A DNA stretch of 64,000 bases from VXNE01 sp965116625 (GCA_965116625.1 OZ220717.1:1612001-1676000); one strand, 5' to 3'; positions 45,001-52,870 are shown, counted from the first letter of the stretch. Translations and numbers: made by a program. Notes: a model not told the origin generated them from the letters alone.

Positions 45001-45420
45001 CACGGCGAGGGCCCCCAGGCCCGCTATCACGGTGGCGATAGCCAATATGGGAGTCCAGACCAGCACCGTCAGGCCGAGAGTGCGCCCGATGATGACTTCG
45101 AGGTTGCTGACAGGCCGTGAGTCCAGCACCTCGTGGATCCGATCGCGCTGGTCCCGCGCCCGGACATCGAATGCAAGGAAGACAAGGCACACCTGCAATA
45201 CGAACAGCATCGAGCCGGCGAGGATTATCGAGAGCATTTTCGGGCTGACGATCATTCCTGTCGTGACCATGTAGCCCGAGCCGAACGCGTGGATCACGCC
45301 GTAGTAGACGTACGTGAACAGCCCCATTGCCGCTGCGAGGAAGAAAAACAGCCAGGTGCGGACCATGCGTCGCGCGGAGCGCATCTCGGCCAGGGCGACA
45401 GCGAGAAGGCGTAAGTGCAT
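42067..45420 (-). CDS. Giant ABC-2 permease / M1-like / golvesin-like fusion
   Basis: The 1117-residue protein begins with about six transmembrane helices (residues 20-275) like an ABC-2-type permease, including RDRIHEVLDSRPVSNLEVIIGR. A large extracytoplasmic region follows (about 290-830) with beta-sandwich and helical parts like an M1 aminopeptidase (LPYPYDALTVVEIPS, RGYGGGWRLDTVLAQPG). The catalytic HExxH is not visible, so the peptidase part is probably inactive. The C-terminal 120 residues resemble a golvesin/carbohydrate-binding beta sandwich (GTWRLEYHLP, WNHLGDFEV, VIYADAIRWTPV). No ATPase partner is nearby. The ATG at 45420 is four bases after the dioxygenase stop. The job of the fusion is unknown. 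Confidence 0.72.
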   Translation of the reverse strand: MHLRLLAVALAEMRSARRMVRTWLFFFLAAAMGLFTYVYYGVIHAFGSGYMVTTGMIVSPKMLSIILAGSMLFVLQVCLVFLAFDVRARDQRDRIHEVLDSRPVSNLEVIIGRTLGLTVLVWTPILAIATVIAGLGALAVELGWWLSDVEPVSFAAMALVDVPVSLLQWCALIVLLSVTLRNRLVVAIAGLALAGLFSWGATATPVYLTPIFGFGPNLLPSDLVPVFLDGTGVAQRLASLAISAGLLVVAAVMYPRPDGASRSLRLATGAALLGVGAAGLAGIGMSAAGDLSTREHWANVHQPLAGHPRADVDHVTASVVIEPGDYLRLDVDMTLRPASGTGPDLVFSFNPGMDIETLRLDGKEVDFSHESGLLTVRPDSPLEGTLTLSLAATGIPDARFAYLDSAVDARRVSGNEASIAQLGTQASLFDGDYVALMPGVRWLPVPGSNYGDDDPSRGRDFFTADIEVQAPPGWTVAGPGERREAERSQRVRFRPRAPVPAVALFAAPFERRTIGAGGVLFELLIHPAHSDNLDFFADATDALALRLEEMFHAAEEDGLPYPYDALTVVEIPSRLRGYGGGWRLDTVLAQPGILLLREFSLPIARFDLIDTEEFEDQEGGIPAAKIDMLARSLANDFAGGNVFSGAARNFLRFQTGATGPGAVAMDFVLDSLANQVLTGRPGYFSAYRIVADFQYAAPAAVPIIFGGQAQSVSDAVYRAATSRPSVWDRALAEPLSQLDVDTDPERALNALMLKATSIANVLHDGLGPVGSAALLAELRDRFTGRNFTAEDLVHVAADLSIDLDGLLGAWLDETHLPGFLASGAQVQRLSDEADGSPRYQVLVHVRNDEPAPGLFRMVCITEERTHSTQPIRVAANATVKVGMITSSPPTNLALHPYLSLNRQRVTLPLPEVDAREASDLEPFDGSRPSDWRPPTSAGLIVDDLDPGFAIDSDNEERADAGFLAGLAGIDTEFDQGLPLFSPPFHMGGPGWLRQVSNASWGKYRHTTARAAGNGDARAIFSATLPSTGTWRLEYHLPVDPTARGPFVDRQGQYEMKLVIGEREQPVEFDASIAEQGWNHLGDFEVDTPDVRFVVSNLVGSGSVIYADAIRWTPVRAE

Positions 45421-45424
45421 GGGG

Positions 45425-46345
45425 CTAGGCCGTCAGCGAAGACTCGTTGGAGGAGGACGGCTGGAACGTTGCAGCGCGCGGATCGGCGAAGGTGGGCGCC
45501 AACTCGGTCTCCGGTTCCCCGGAGATCCGCGACGCGCGCAACACCCGGGGATAGGCCGTGTCGTAGGGACGGGCGCGATGCATCAGGCAGCGATTGTCCC
45601 AGACAACCAGGTCGCCCGCAGTCCAGCGGTGCAGGTAGGTGCGCGGCGGCTGGCAGGCCTCGGCCATCAGCCCGTCGAGCAGCGCCTCTGACTCGGCCGC
45701 GCTCAGCCCGGGAATACCGTAGGCGTGGCGGCCCGTGTAGATGGACTTGCGGCCGGTCTCGGGGTGCGTCTTGATGATCGGGCGGAGCGGCGCTCCCTTG
45801 TCGTGAAAACCGTACAGGTTGTCGGTCGTGTGCCGGAAGCCTGCCTTCTCCTGCGAGTAGTAGAGGGAGTGGTACGCCGACAGGCGGTCGAGCTTGTGCC
45901 GGGTGTCCTGGTCCAGCGCATCGTACGCCGCCCGCATGTCGGCGAACTCGGTCTCGCCGCCCTCGGGCGGCACGATCAGGGCCATCAGCATCGACGCCTT
46001 GGCGGCGAGCGGCATGTAGGTGCTGTCGGTGTGCCAACCCTCGTTGCCCTTGAGGATGCGGTACCGCTCCTCGTCGGGTTGTATGAGCGTGCCGTCCGGC
46101 TTCTGGTTCGAGAACTGAACCGTATCGTCGGTTTGCCGCGGCGACAGCTTCTCGATATTGCCGAATCGCCGGGCAAATGCCCCCTGGGACTCGGCGTCGA
46201 GCGATTGGTCCGGGAAGACCAGGACTCCGTAGACGAGGAAGGCGCTGTGGATCTCCTCCCAGGTGGCGTCGTCGAGGGAGGCGAGATCCACACCCGTCAC
46301 AACGGCCCCAAGGGTGGCATCGATTGGCGTGACCGTCAGTGGCAT
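45425..46345 (-). CDS. TauD/TfdA-family 2-oxoglutarate dioxygenase
   Basis: The 306-residue enzyme is an Fe(II)/2-oxoglutarate dioxygenase. The metal triad is H105 and D107 (EGWHTDSTY) and H256 (LMHRARPYD), followed by a conserved arginine region. LVYGVLVFPDQ near the N-terminus is typical of TauD/TfdA. The substrate may be taurine, an alkylsulfate or an aryloxyacid; nothing nearby decides. The ATG at 46345 has AAAGGG upstream; a TTG at 46369 would add eight residues without family similarity. It is upstream of, and close to, the giant fusion gene. Confidence 0.88.
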   Translation of the reverse strand: MPLTVTPIDATLGAVVTGVDLASLDDATWEEIHSAFLVYGVLVFPDQSLDAESQGAFARRFGNIEKLSPRQTDDTVQFSNQKPDGTLIQPDEERYRILKGNEGWHTDSTYMPLAAKASMLMALIVPPEGGETEFADMRAAYDALDQDTRHKLDRLSAYHSLYYSQEKAGFRHTTDNLYGFHDKGAPLRPIIKTHPETGRKSIYTGRHAYGIPGLSAAESEALLDGLMAEACQPPRTYLHRWTAGDLVVWDNRCLMHRARPYDTAYPRVLRASRISGEPETELAPTFADPRAATFQPSSSNESSLTA

Positions 46346-46416
46346 GGACAACCCTTTTTGTTCACTCAACCCGGCGGGCCGCAGCTTACAGCAGTAGGTC
46401 CGAGGTTTCCGTCACC

Positions 46417-46480
46417 GGTGCCACGAAATCCGTTCGCAGCCGTGGGGGTGCGCCGTGTTTCGCCTCCGCCCAAGCCTGCA
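46417..46480 (-). repeat. Family A intergenic repeat, truncated
   Basis: GGTGCCACGAAATCCGTTCG and the following GTGTTTCGCCTCCGCCCAAG are the reverse complement of the family A right half. It occupies much of the gap between the dioxygenase and the ankyrin lipoprotein. A small hairpin ATCACC-AAAT-GGGTGAT follows at 46484-46500. Confidence 0.55.
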
Positions 46481-46532
46481 GGATCACCAAATGGGTGATT
46501 CCCATGCTGCCGGATCGGCGTGCCGGGGCATA

Positions 46533-47468
46533 ATGTTCCTTTGCCCCGAACACCCGGTTACAACCTTGACATCGTCCTCTCGCAATGTTGCTGGCGCACT
46601 TGGCTGGATGGCCCTGCTCTTGCTCTCGGCCTGTGCTCCGCAAACACGGACGGTGCCGGAGGTGGACTGGCCGGCGCCGGCGAAAGACGTTTGGCAAGCC
46701 TCCGCCGAAGGTGACGTCGCCGAACTCACGGCCAACATGCGCGCGGGCGTGGATCTTGATGGCCTTATGCCGGGAGCGGCCCGGGTGACGCCACTGACAG
46801 TCGCCGTCGTCACCGGGCAGTGGGGCTCCGTCAAGTGGCTGCTGGACAACGGTGCGGACCCGAATGCCCGCAACGGCGATGGCGGCACTGCCCTCGGCAC
46901 GGCGGCTTTCCTGGGCCGGGCCGAGATGGCGAAGATGCTGATCGATACGGGCATCGACACTTCCGTTCGCAACGACTCCGGCCAGTCGGCGCTCGACATC
47001 GCGAGGCTCGACTGGGCGACGACCGAATACATCGCCGCCATGTTGAAATTGCCGCTGGAGCGGGCCGAAGTGGAAGCGGGCCGCGCGCAAATCGTTGCCA
47101 TGCTGGGCGGCACTCCCATCGACGGTTGGGGAGCCCTGGCGGGAGCGATCGTCGACGGCGATGCGGCGGCCTTGAAGCAACTCCTTGGCAAGGGCGCGGA
47201 CCCCAATGCCCGGGATCCCCGGAACGGGACCACGGCGCTGATTCTTGCGGCGTTCCTGGGACGCGTGGACATCGCGAAGATACTGCTCATCGCGGGCGCC
47301 GACATGCACGCGAAGAACAATGACGGTGCGACCGCGCTGTCCGTAGCGGAACTGGACCGGGCGACCACCGGGTACTTCGCCTCGATGTTCGGGATCCCGA
47401 TGCCGGACCCGGACGCCGTGGAGAAGGGCAAGGGCGAAATCGCCAGGATGCTGCGCTCCAAGCTGTAG
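46533..47468 (+). CDS. Ankyrin-repeat lipoprotein
   Basis: The 311-residue protein has a signal peptide with a lipobox LLSAC (C34), so it should be anchored in the envelope. Ankyrin repeats are visible, with VTPLTVAVVTGQWGSVKWLL, NGADPNARN, GTALGTAAFLGRAEMAKML and a second set GTTALILAAFLGRVDIAKIL. Two copies of a TTxYxAxMxxxPxxxxxxxExGKxxI-like spacer follow each set, suggesting an internal duplication. Function is unknown; ankyrins mediate protein binding. The ATG at 46533 precedes the signal peptide; GGGGC lies upstream. Confidence 0.8.
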   Translation: MFLCPEHPVTTLTSSSRNVAGALGWMALLLLSACAPQTRTVPEVDWPAPAKDVWQASAEGDVAELTANMRAGVDLDGLMPGAARVTPLTVAVVTGQWGSVKWLLDNGADPNARNGDGGTALGTAAFLGRAEMAKMLIDTGIDTSVRNDSGQSALDIARLDWATTEYIAAMLKLPLERAEVEAGRAQIVAMLGGTPIDGWGALAGAIVDGDAAALKQLLGKGADPNARDPRNGTTALILAAFLGRVDIAKILLIAGADMHAKNNDGATALSVAELDRATTGYFASMFGIPMPDPDAVEKGKGEIARMLRSKL

Positions 47469-47544
47469 CGAAGGAGATTGGTCGCCAGGCCGCGATGCGA
47501 CGTTGGCCGCTGTCAACTATTGGGGTGGATTAACAGAGTACGAC

Positions 47545-47826
47545 ATGAAAGCAGTCTGGAATGGTCAGGTCGTCGCCGAGAGCGACGACACCGTGGTCGT
47601 CGAGGGAAACCACTACTTCCCGCGCGCGGCCCTTCGAAGAGACGCGATCACGCCGAGCGACACGACGACGTTCTGTCCGTGGAAGGGAACCGCGCACTAC
47701 TATCACCTGGTCGTGGACGGAGAAACCAATATCGATGCCGTCTGGTACTACCCGGAGCCGAAGGCGGCTGCACGCAACATCGACGGCCGCGTGGCCTTCT
47801 GGCACGGTGTCGAGGTGCTGGCTTGA
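47545..47826 (+). CDS. DUF427 domain protein
   Basis: The 93-residue protein is a DUF427 domain on its own: MKAVWNGQVVAESDDTVVVE, NHYFPRAALRRD, TFCPWKGTAHYY and AVWYYPEPKAAA are all family-typical. The structure is a small beta barrel; function is unknown. The ATG at 47545 fits the family start; a TTG at 47503 is in frame. It lies 51 bp before the acid-sugar kinase gene and may belong to that operon. Confidence 0.88.
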   Translation: MKAVWNGQVVAESDDTVVVEGNHYFPRAALRRDAITPSDTTTFCPWKGTAHYYHLVVDGETNIDAVWYYPEPKAAARNIDGRVAFWHGVEVLA

Positions 47827-47877
47827 AGCGACGAGCGGGGCGGCGGGGCAGCGTACGAGTCGGACGGGAGGAATGTC

Positions 47878-49155
47878 ATGGCACTTGAACTCGGAGTCAT
47901 AGCGGATGACCTTACCGGCGGGATGATGGTCGCGAGCCTCCTCGAGCGGGAGGGTGTCCGGTGTCCCCTGGTCACCTCCGCCGAAGCGCTTGGATCTCTC
48001 GATGCCGGGAGCGATGCGGTGGTGGTGGGCAAGAAACTTCGCCTCATACCAGCCGCGGACTCCCGCAGGGAAGTGGGTGAGATCGGCACCGCGCTGCGGG
48101 CCATCGATACCAGGCGCATCTACTACAAGTACTGCGCCACGTTCGACTGCACCGACGAGGGCAACATCGGAACTGCCGCCGAAGCGCTCCTGGAGGTGAC
48201 GGGCGCCGATCGCGTGATCTTTGCGCCCGCGTTTCCGGAATACAGCGTCACGGTGTTCCAGGGCCGGCTGTTCGTGGGCGACCGGTTGCTGTCCGAGTCC
48301 TTCAAGCAATACGACCCCGTGACCCCCATGACCAACGCCAACCTCCGCGAAGTGCTGAAGCCCCAGATGTCGCAATCCGTGGGGTTGATTTCCCACCGTG
48401 TCCTGCATCGCGGCCTCACGGCGGCGCGCGACTACGTGGATACCCAGGTGGCATCGGGCACGCACGCCTTCGTGATCGACTCCGTCGACGATGACGATGT
48501 CACCAGGGTCGCCGAACTGGTGAGCGACTGGGCGGTCACCACGGGCGGCGATGCGCTCCCTGGTTTCCTCGCGCGCCAGTGGTTGCCGCCGGATCATCCT
48601 CCGGGCGACCGGACTGTCCTGCCCGCGGCACCCGGATACGAGGCGGTCATTGCGGGAAGCTGTGCGCCGCCGACGCTTCGCCAGCTCGACCATTTCGAGA
48701 CACGCCACGCGCTGTTCCGAATCGACCTGACGCGATCCGGCGATGCGCAACTCGATGACATCCGGCGCTGGGCCGCGGCACAGGTCGGCCGGGGCCCGGT
48801 GGCCGTAAGCACGTCTGCCGATGTCGCCGGCGTCGAACGCGCCCAGGCGGTGCTCGGCAAGGACGGGGCAGCGGCACGGGCGGACGCCCTGCTCGGAGAG
48901 GCAGCAAAGATCCTCTACGAACTGGGCGTGCGCAAGCTGGTGGTCGCGGGTGGCGAGACGAGCGGCCAGGTGTTTTCCGCGCTGGGTATACGGCAGGTGG
49001 AGGTAGGTTCCTTCGACGACCTGTCGGGCGGTTACTGCTTCAGCCGCAGTCCGGGGCCGCTGGCGATAGTCACCAAGGCGGGAGGTCTCGGGAACGAGAC
49101 CTTCTTCGAGTATGCCCTTGAGCGCATGAGACGACCGGAGCGCGGGGGAAAATAG
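47878..49155 (+). CDS. otnK: Four-carbon acid sugar kinase (OtnK/DUF1537)
   Basis: The 425-residue protein has the N-terminal DUF1537 motif ADDLTGGMMVAS (ADDLTGA in most relatives), then APAFPEYSVTVFQGRLFVG, and a C-terminal nucleotide-binding part with VAGGETSGQVFSALG and SFDDLSGGYCFSRSPGPLAIVTK (glycine-rich). Characterised OtnK phosphorylates 2- or 3-oxo-tetronates. The product would be a substrate for the class II aldolase encoded 12 bp downstream. The ATG at 47878 has a GGAGG-type site upstream. The usual isomerase OtnI and dehydrogenase LtnD/PdxA2 are not adjacent. Confidence 0.9.
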   Translation: MALELGVIADDLTGGMMVASLLEREGVRCPLVTSAEALGSLDAGSDAVVVGKKLRLIPAADSRREVGEIGTALRAIDTRRIYYKYCATFDCTDEGNIGTAAEALLEVTGADRVIFAPAFPEYSVTVFQGRLFVGDRLLSESFKQYDPVTPMTNANLREVLKPQMSQSVGLISHRVLHRGLTAARDYVDTQVASGTHAFVIDSVDDDDVTRVAELVSDWAVTTGGDALPGFLARQWLPPDHPPGDRTVLPAAPGYEAVIAGSCAPPTLRQLDHFETRHALFRIDLTRSGDAQLDDIRRWAAAQVGRGPVAVSTSADVAGVERAQAVLGKDGAAARADALLGEAAKILYELGVRKLVVAGGETSGQVFSALGIRQVEVGSFDDLSGGYCFSRSPGPLAIVTKAGGLGNETFFEYALERMRRPERGGK

Positions 49156-49167
49156 GGGAAAGTAGAG

Positions 49168-49815
49168 ATGGGCGACGAACAAGAGACACGGGAAGAGATC
49201 ACGGCCTGCTATCGCTATGCGGCGGGCCTCGGTTTGAACGAGCTGTCGTCAGGCAATCTGAGTTGCCGTTTCGAGGACGGCATGCTGATTTCGCCAAGCG
49301 GCGCATCCGAAGAGAACATCGCGCCGGAGCGCATAGTGCGTGTGTCTCTGGACGGCGACTGGGAAGGCGACATCAAGCCGTCGTCGGAATGGCGAATGCA
49401 CGCCGAGATCTACCGGCAGCACGAAAGGGCCCAGGCCGTGGTACATACGCATTCGGACTATTGCGTGGCCCTGTCCTGTCACAACCAGCCGCTGCCGGGT
49501 TTTCACTACCTGGTGGGGTCTTTCGGCGGCGATGACGTGCCCTGCGTGCCGTACTCGACGTTCGGCACCGAGACGCTCGCCAACGATGCGGCATCCGCGC
49601 TGAAGGATCGGAACGCGTGTCTCCTGGGCAATCACGGCATGATCTGCCGGGCGGGAAATCTCAAGGCGGCCGTTGCATTGGCGCAGCGCCTTGAGATCAT
49701 GTGCCGGCAGTACGTGCTCGCCCGGCAACTCGGCGAGCCCAGCCGCCTGACCAGCGCGGAGTGGGAAGAGTTTTTCGATCGCGCCCGCAAGGTCAGTTAC
49801 GGGCGATACATCTGA
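49168..49815 (+). CDS. otnC: Class II aldolase OtnC-like decarboxylase
   Basis: The 215-residue protein belongs to the class II aldolase/adducin family. Zinc ligands H93 and H95 (VVHTHSDY) and H156 (LGNHGMI), plus the acid E74 (SSEWRMH), are present, as is SSGNLSCR for phosphate binding. The pairing with OtnK suggests 3-oxo-tetronate 4-phosphate decarboxylase, giving dihydroxyacetone phosphate. The start is ATG 49168 with a GGAAAGTAGAG-type site. It is followed after 54 bp by the first cyclase-family gene. Confidence 0.88.
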   Translation: MGDEQETREEITACYRYAAGLGLNELSSGNLSCRFEDGMLISPSGASEENIAPERIVRVSLDGDWEGDIKPSSEWRMHAEIYRQHERAQAVVHTHSDYCVALSCHNQPLPGFHYLVGSFGGDDVPCVPYSTFGTETLANDAASALKDRNACLLGNHGMICRAGNLKAAVALAQRLEIMCRQYVLARQLGEPSRLTSAEWEEFFDRARKVSYGRYI

Positions 49816-49869
49816 TTGGCTTCGGCCAACGTCAAACGGAAGAACGGACGAACGGAAGAAGGAAGCACC

Positions 49870-50682
49870 ATGTTCAGTTTCGAGGGTTACAGGCCGGTGG
49901 ACCTGAGTCCGCGCCTCAAGGCCCGGGTCTATCGGGTGGATGGCTCGCTGGAGGAAGGCAATACCGACCCCAACGGCAGGCCGTGGGTGATGCAGGAGGG
50001 CAGGTTCCCGGGTGACAATTCGCTGTTCACCCTGTACTCGGCGCCGCCTGGCGGCGACGAGGCCTGGCACCAGGAACGCATGACCACGCACCACGGCGCC
50101 CACGTGCAGGGCGGCAAGGGCCACATCAGTCACTGGGCGGGCGTGCCGGATGACATGAAGGGGCTGTGGGAAATGCCGCTCACGACCTTCATGGGAGAGG
50201 CGGCGGTATGCAATCTCGAGGATCTCGAGCCGCGCGCCATCACCGACCCGAGCGAATATCCCCTTGGCGAAGGATGGAGGGTCAGCAGCCGGGAAGGAGA
50301 GGTGCGGGGCCAGGAGATCAAACCGGAACATCTCTCCAACGTTGAGCAGGGAGACATCGTGCTGATGACGAGTCCCTTTACCGGACTCGAGCAGCCGTGG
50401 CTGTCCGCGGCGACCTGCCAATGGCTGATCCATGACCGCAGGATCAAGATGCTTGGCATCGGCGCGCCGGGTATCGAGTGGCAGTATCACCTCAAGCTGC
50501 CGGCACCGGACAACTCGCCGATCCGGCGGCTTCTGCTCGGCGCCAACGTTCCCATAGCGCACCCGCTTGTCAACATCGACAAGCTGACCGCGGATCGGGT
50601 GTTCTACGTGGGCCTGCCGCTCAGGTTCGTGAAGTCGGAAGCCAGTTTCATCAGGGCCATCGCCCTGGAACAAGCACAATAG
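49870..50682 (+). CDS. Cyclase-family (KynB-like) metal hydrolase 1
   Basis: The 270-residue protein resembles the cyclase family that includes kynurenine formamidase and isatin hydrolase. The metal motif, normally HxGTHxDxPxH, reads H74-x-G-A-H78-x-Q80-x4-H85, with Gln in place of the Asp. LSNVEQGDIVLM and NVPIAHPLVNIDKL match the family core. It may open a lactone or hydrolyse an amide of an acid sugar, judging from OtnK/OtnC upstream. The ATG at 49870 has AAGGAAG upstream. A close paralogue follows after 15 bp. Confidence 0.8.
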   Translation: MFSFEGYRPVDLSPRLKARVYRVDGSLEEGNTDPNGRPWVMQEGRFPGDNSLFTLYSAPPGGDEAWHQERMTTHHGAHVQGGKGHISHWAGVPDDMKGLWEMPLTTFMGEAAVCNLEDLEPRAITDPSEYPLGEGWRVSSREGEVRGQEIKPEHLSNVEQGDIVLMTSPFTGLEQPWLSAATCQWLIHDRRIKMLGIGAPGIEWQYHLKLPAPDNSPIRRLLLGANVPIAHPLVNIDKLTADRVFYVGLPLRFVKSEASFIRAIALEQAQ

Positions 50683-50697
50683 CGGGAGGACGGAATC

Positions 50698-51429
50698 ATG
50701 ATCAGCCTTGAAGGACACCGAATCGTCGACCTCAGCTGGGAGCTGGTCTCGCGGGTGACCCGCATGGACCAGACCGTCGAGGAAGGCAAGCGGGACGTCT
50801 ACAACATGCCCTGGATCGTCGAGGAGACCTACAACGAAAGGGACGGCACCATCGAGCACCTGGTGGCGTGCAACGTGGGCACCGTCGCGGCCTGGCCCGT
50901 TGGCGGCGTCAGCGGCCACATGGGGTCGCACGTGCAACTGGGTATCGGTCACAACGACAACTGGACGGAGCTGCCGGACGGGATGAAAGGCATCTGGGAG
51001 ATGCCGGTGGACACCTACTACGGTGAGGCCTGTGTCTGCCAGCTCGACCACCTGAAAGGGGAACCGATCCTGCCGGAGCACCTGTCCAACGTGCGGGAAG
51101 GCGACATCGTGATCATGGGCAGCACCAACAGGGACGACGACATTCCCTGGATCGAGGGCGATACCGCCTATTGGCTCGCCGAGGAGAAGAAGATCAAGGC
51201 GCTCTGCGTGGGTGTGCCGGGAATTCGCTGGGAGACCAGGCAGCTCGATCCGGAACCCGACAACTGCCCCACCCACCGTGCCATGACCGGCAACAACATC
51301 CCCATCGTGTACCCGCTGGTCAACATCGAGGACCTCAAGCGGGATCGATGCTTCTTCATGAGCCTCCCGCTCAACGTTGAGCGCATGGAAGGGACCTGGG
51401 TTCGGGCGATAGCGATCGAGGAAGCGTAG
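50698..51429 (+). CDS. Cyclase-family (KynB-like) metal hydrolase 2
   Basis: The 243-residue paralogue of the preceding gene keeps the same spacing: H74-M-G-S-H78-V-Q80 and H85 (GHMGSHVQLGIGH), again with Gln for Asp. LSNVREGDIVIMGSTN and NIPIVYPLVNIEDL correspond to the first copy. It lacks the insertion between about residues 110 and 140 of copy 1. The two may form a heteromer or act on successive substrates. The start ATG 50698 is preceded by GGGAGGACGGAATC. Its stop codon abuts a family A repeat that fills the gap to the next gene. Confidence 0.8.
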   Translation: MISLEGHRIVDLSWELVSRVTRMDQTVEEGKRDVYNMPWIVEETYNERDGTIEHLVACNVGTVAAWPVGGVSGHMGSHVQLGIGHNDNWTELPDGMKGIWEMPVDTYYGEACVCQLDHLKGEPILPEHLSNVREGDIVIMGSTNRDDDIPWIEGDTAYWLAEEKKIKALCVGVPGIRWETRQLDPEPDNCPTHRAMTGNNIPIVYPLVNIEDLKRDRCFFMSLPLNVERMEGTWVRAIAIEEA

Positions 51430-51487
51430 CCATGGAATCCGTCGGCCCTTCGGGCTCGCCGTGTTTCACGCCCGCCCAAGGCCACTG
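51429..51487 (-). repeat. Family A intergenic repeat, truncated
   Basis: CATGGAATCCGTCGGCCC and GTGTTTCACGCCCGCCCAAG are the reverse complement of family A. The copy fills nearly the whole 58-bp gap between the convergent cyclase and acyl-CoA dehydrogenase genes. Confidence 0.6.
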
Positions 51488-52657
51488 TCAGGCCGACTCT
51501 TCAAAGATCTCCCGGCCGATCAGCCAGCGCCGAATCTCCGACGTGCCGGCGCCGATCTCGTAGAGCTTCGCGTCGCGCAAGAGGCGGCCCGTGGGGTATT
51601 CGTCGATATAGCCGTTGCCGCCGAGTAGCTGTATGGCATCCAGCGCCAGCGCGGTGGCAGTCTCGGCGCAGTGCAGGATGGCGCCGGCCGCATCCTTGCG
51701 CGTCGTCTCGCCCCGGTCGCAGGCGGCGGCGACGGCATAGAGATAGGCGCGGCACGCGTTCGTGCGCGTGTACATGTCGGCGAGCTTCGCCTGCACGAGC
51801 TGGAACCGGCCGATGGGTTCGCCGAACTGCTCCCGGTCATGTATGTAGGGGACAACCGTATCGAGGCATGCCTGCATGATGCCGACGGGGCCCGCCGCGA
51901 GAACGACGCGCTCGAAATCGAGGCCGCTCATGAGCACGCCAACGCCTCCGTTCTCGTCGCCGAGGACATTGGCGGCGGGTACTTCGGCGTCCTCAAAGAC
52001 CAGTTCGCAGGTACCGGAACCGCGCATTCCCAGTTTGCTTAAGCCCGGCGACCGGGAGAAGCCCGGCGTTTCGCGCTCGACGATGAACGCCGTGATCCCC
52101 TGCGCGCCGGCGTCCGGCTTCGTCTTGGCGTAGACCACGTAGGTGTCCGCGTCGGGGCCGTTGGTGATCCACATCTTGGCGCCATTCAGTACGTACACAT
52201 CACCGGTCCTGCGCGCTGCCAGCCGCATGGAAACCACGTCGGATCCCGCGCCCGCCTCGCTCATGGCGAGGGCTCCGACATGTTCGCCGCTGATGAGCGC
52301 CGGCAGGTAGCGTTGTTTCTGTTCCGGTGTTCCGTGCCGTTCTATCTGGTTGACGCAAAGGTTGGAATGGGCACCGTAGGAGAGCCCCACGGACGCCGAA
52401 GCTCGCGAAATCTCCTCCATCGCGATGCAGTGCGCGAGATAGCCCATCGCGGCACCACCCTGGTCCGTCGCCGCAGTGATGCCAAGCAGGCCCAGTTCGC
52501 CGAGTTGCGGCCAGAGGTCGCGGGGGAACACGTTGTCCGAATCGATCGCGGCGGCTCGGGGCGCAATCTCGGTACTCGCGAAACGGCGCACCGTGTCGCG
52601 CAGCAGGTCGAGGGTCTCGCCCAGGCCGAAGTTCAGGGAGGAATAAGTCGGAGGCAT
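51488..52657 (-). CDS. ivd: Isovaleryl-CoA dehydrogenase
   Basis: The 389-residue flavoprotein oxidises isovaleryl-CoA to 3-methylcrotonyl-CoA in leucine breakdown. The catalytic glutamate is in the IVD-specific position in MSGLDFERVVLAAGP (E249), while the usual C-terminal site reads YEIGAGTSEIRR. YGAHSNLCVNQI and EAGAGSDVVSM are also diagnostic. The ATG at 52657 has GGAGGG upstream; the longer open frame upstream runs through a family C repeat. The remaining leucine-degradation genes are not in the window. Confidence 0.93.
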   Translation of the reverse strand: MPPTYSSLNFGLGETLDLLRDTVRRFASTEIAPRAAAIDSDNVFPRDLWPQLGELGLLGITAATDQGGAAMGYLAHCIAMEEISRASASVGLSYGAHSNLCVNQIERHGTPEQKQRYLPALISGEHVGALAMSEAGAGSDVVSMRLAARRTGDVYVLNGAKMWITNGPDADTYVVYAKTKPDAGAQGITAFIVERETPGFSRSPGLSKLGMRGSGTCELVFEDAEVPAANVLGDENGGVGVLMSGLDFERVVLAAGPVGIMQACLDTVVPYIHDREQFGEPIGRFQLVQAKLADMYTRTNACRAYLYAVAAACDRGETTRKDAAGAILHCAETATALALDAIQLLGGNGYIDEYPTGRLLRDAKLYEIGAGTSEIRRWLIGREIFEESA

Positions 52658-52740
52658 CGTCGACCCTCCCGTCAATCGCGCTTGCGGCCCAGCGTACCAT
52701 GCCGTCCGGCCGTGGGTGGCTGGCGCTTCGGGGGAGTCCG

Positions 52741-52870
52741 GGAGGCGTTTGTTCCGTCGAATGCCCCACGGTCCTCGCCTCCGGCTCGGCGCGTGGCCCG
52801 GCCCAGCTCTTCTTCCATTGAACCAACGCCCCCGCTCGCTATTGCTCGCGGAGGCGTTTGTTCCATGGAA
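52741..52870 (-). repeat. Family C palindromic intergenic repeats
   Basis: Around 52795-52870 the sequence has arms TTCCATTGAACCAACG and CGTTTGTTCCATGGAA about 25 bases apart and, on the minus strand, continues into GAGCTGGGCCGGGC, as at 3872-3943. A further partial arm (GGAGGCGTTTGTTCCGTCGA) starts at 52741. These elements lie in the 250-bp divergent spacer between the acyl-CoA dehydrogenase and cobS genes. Confidence 0.65.
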
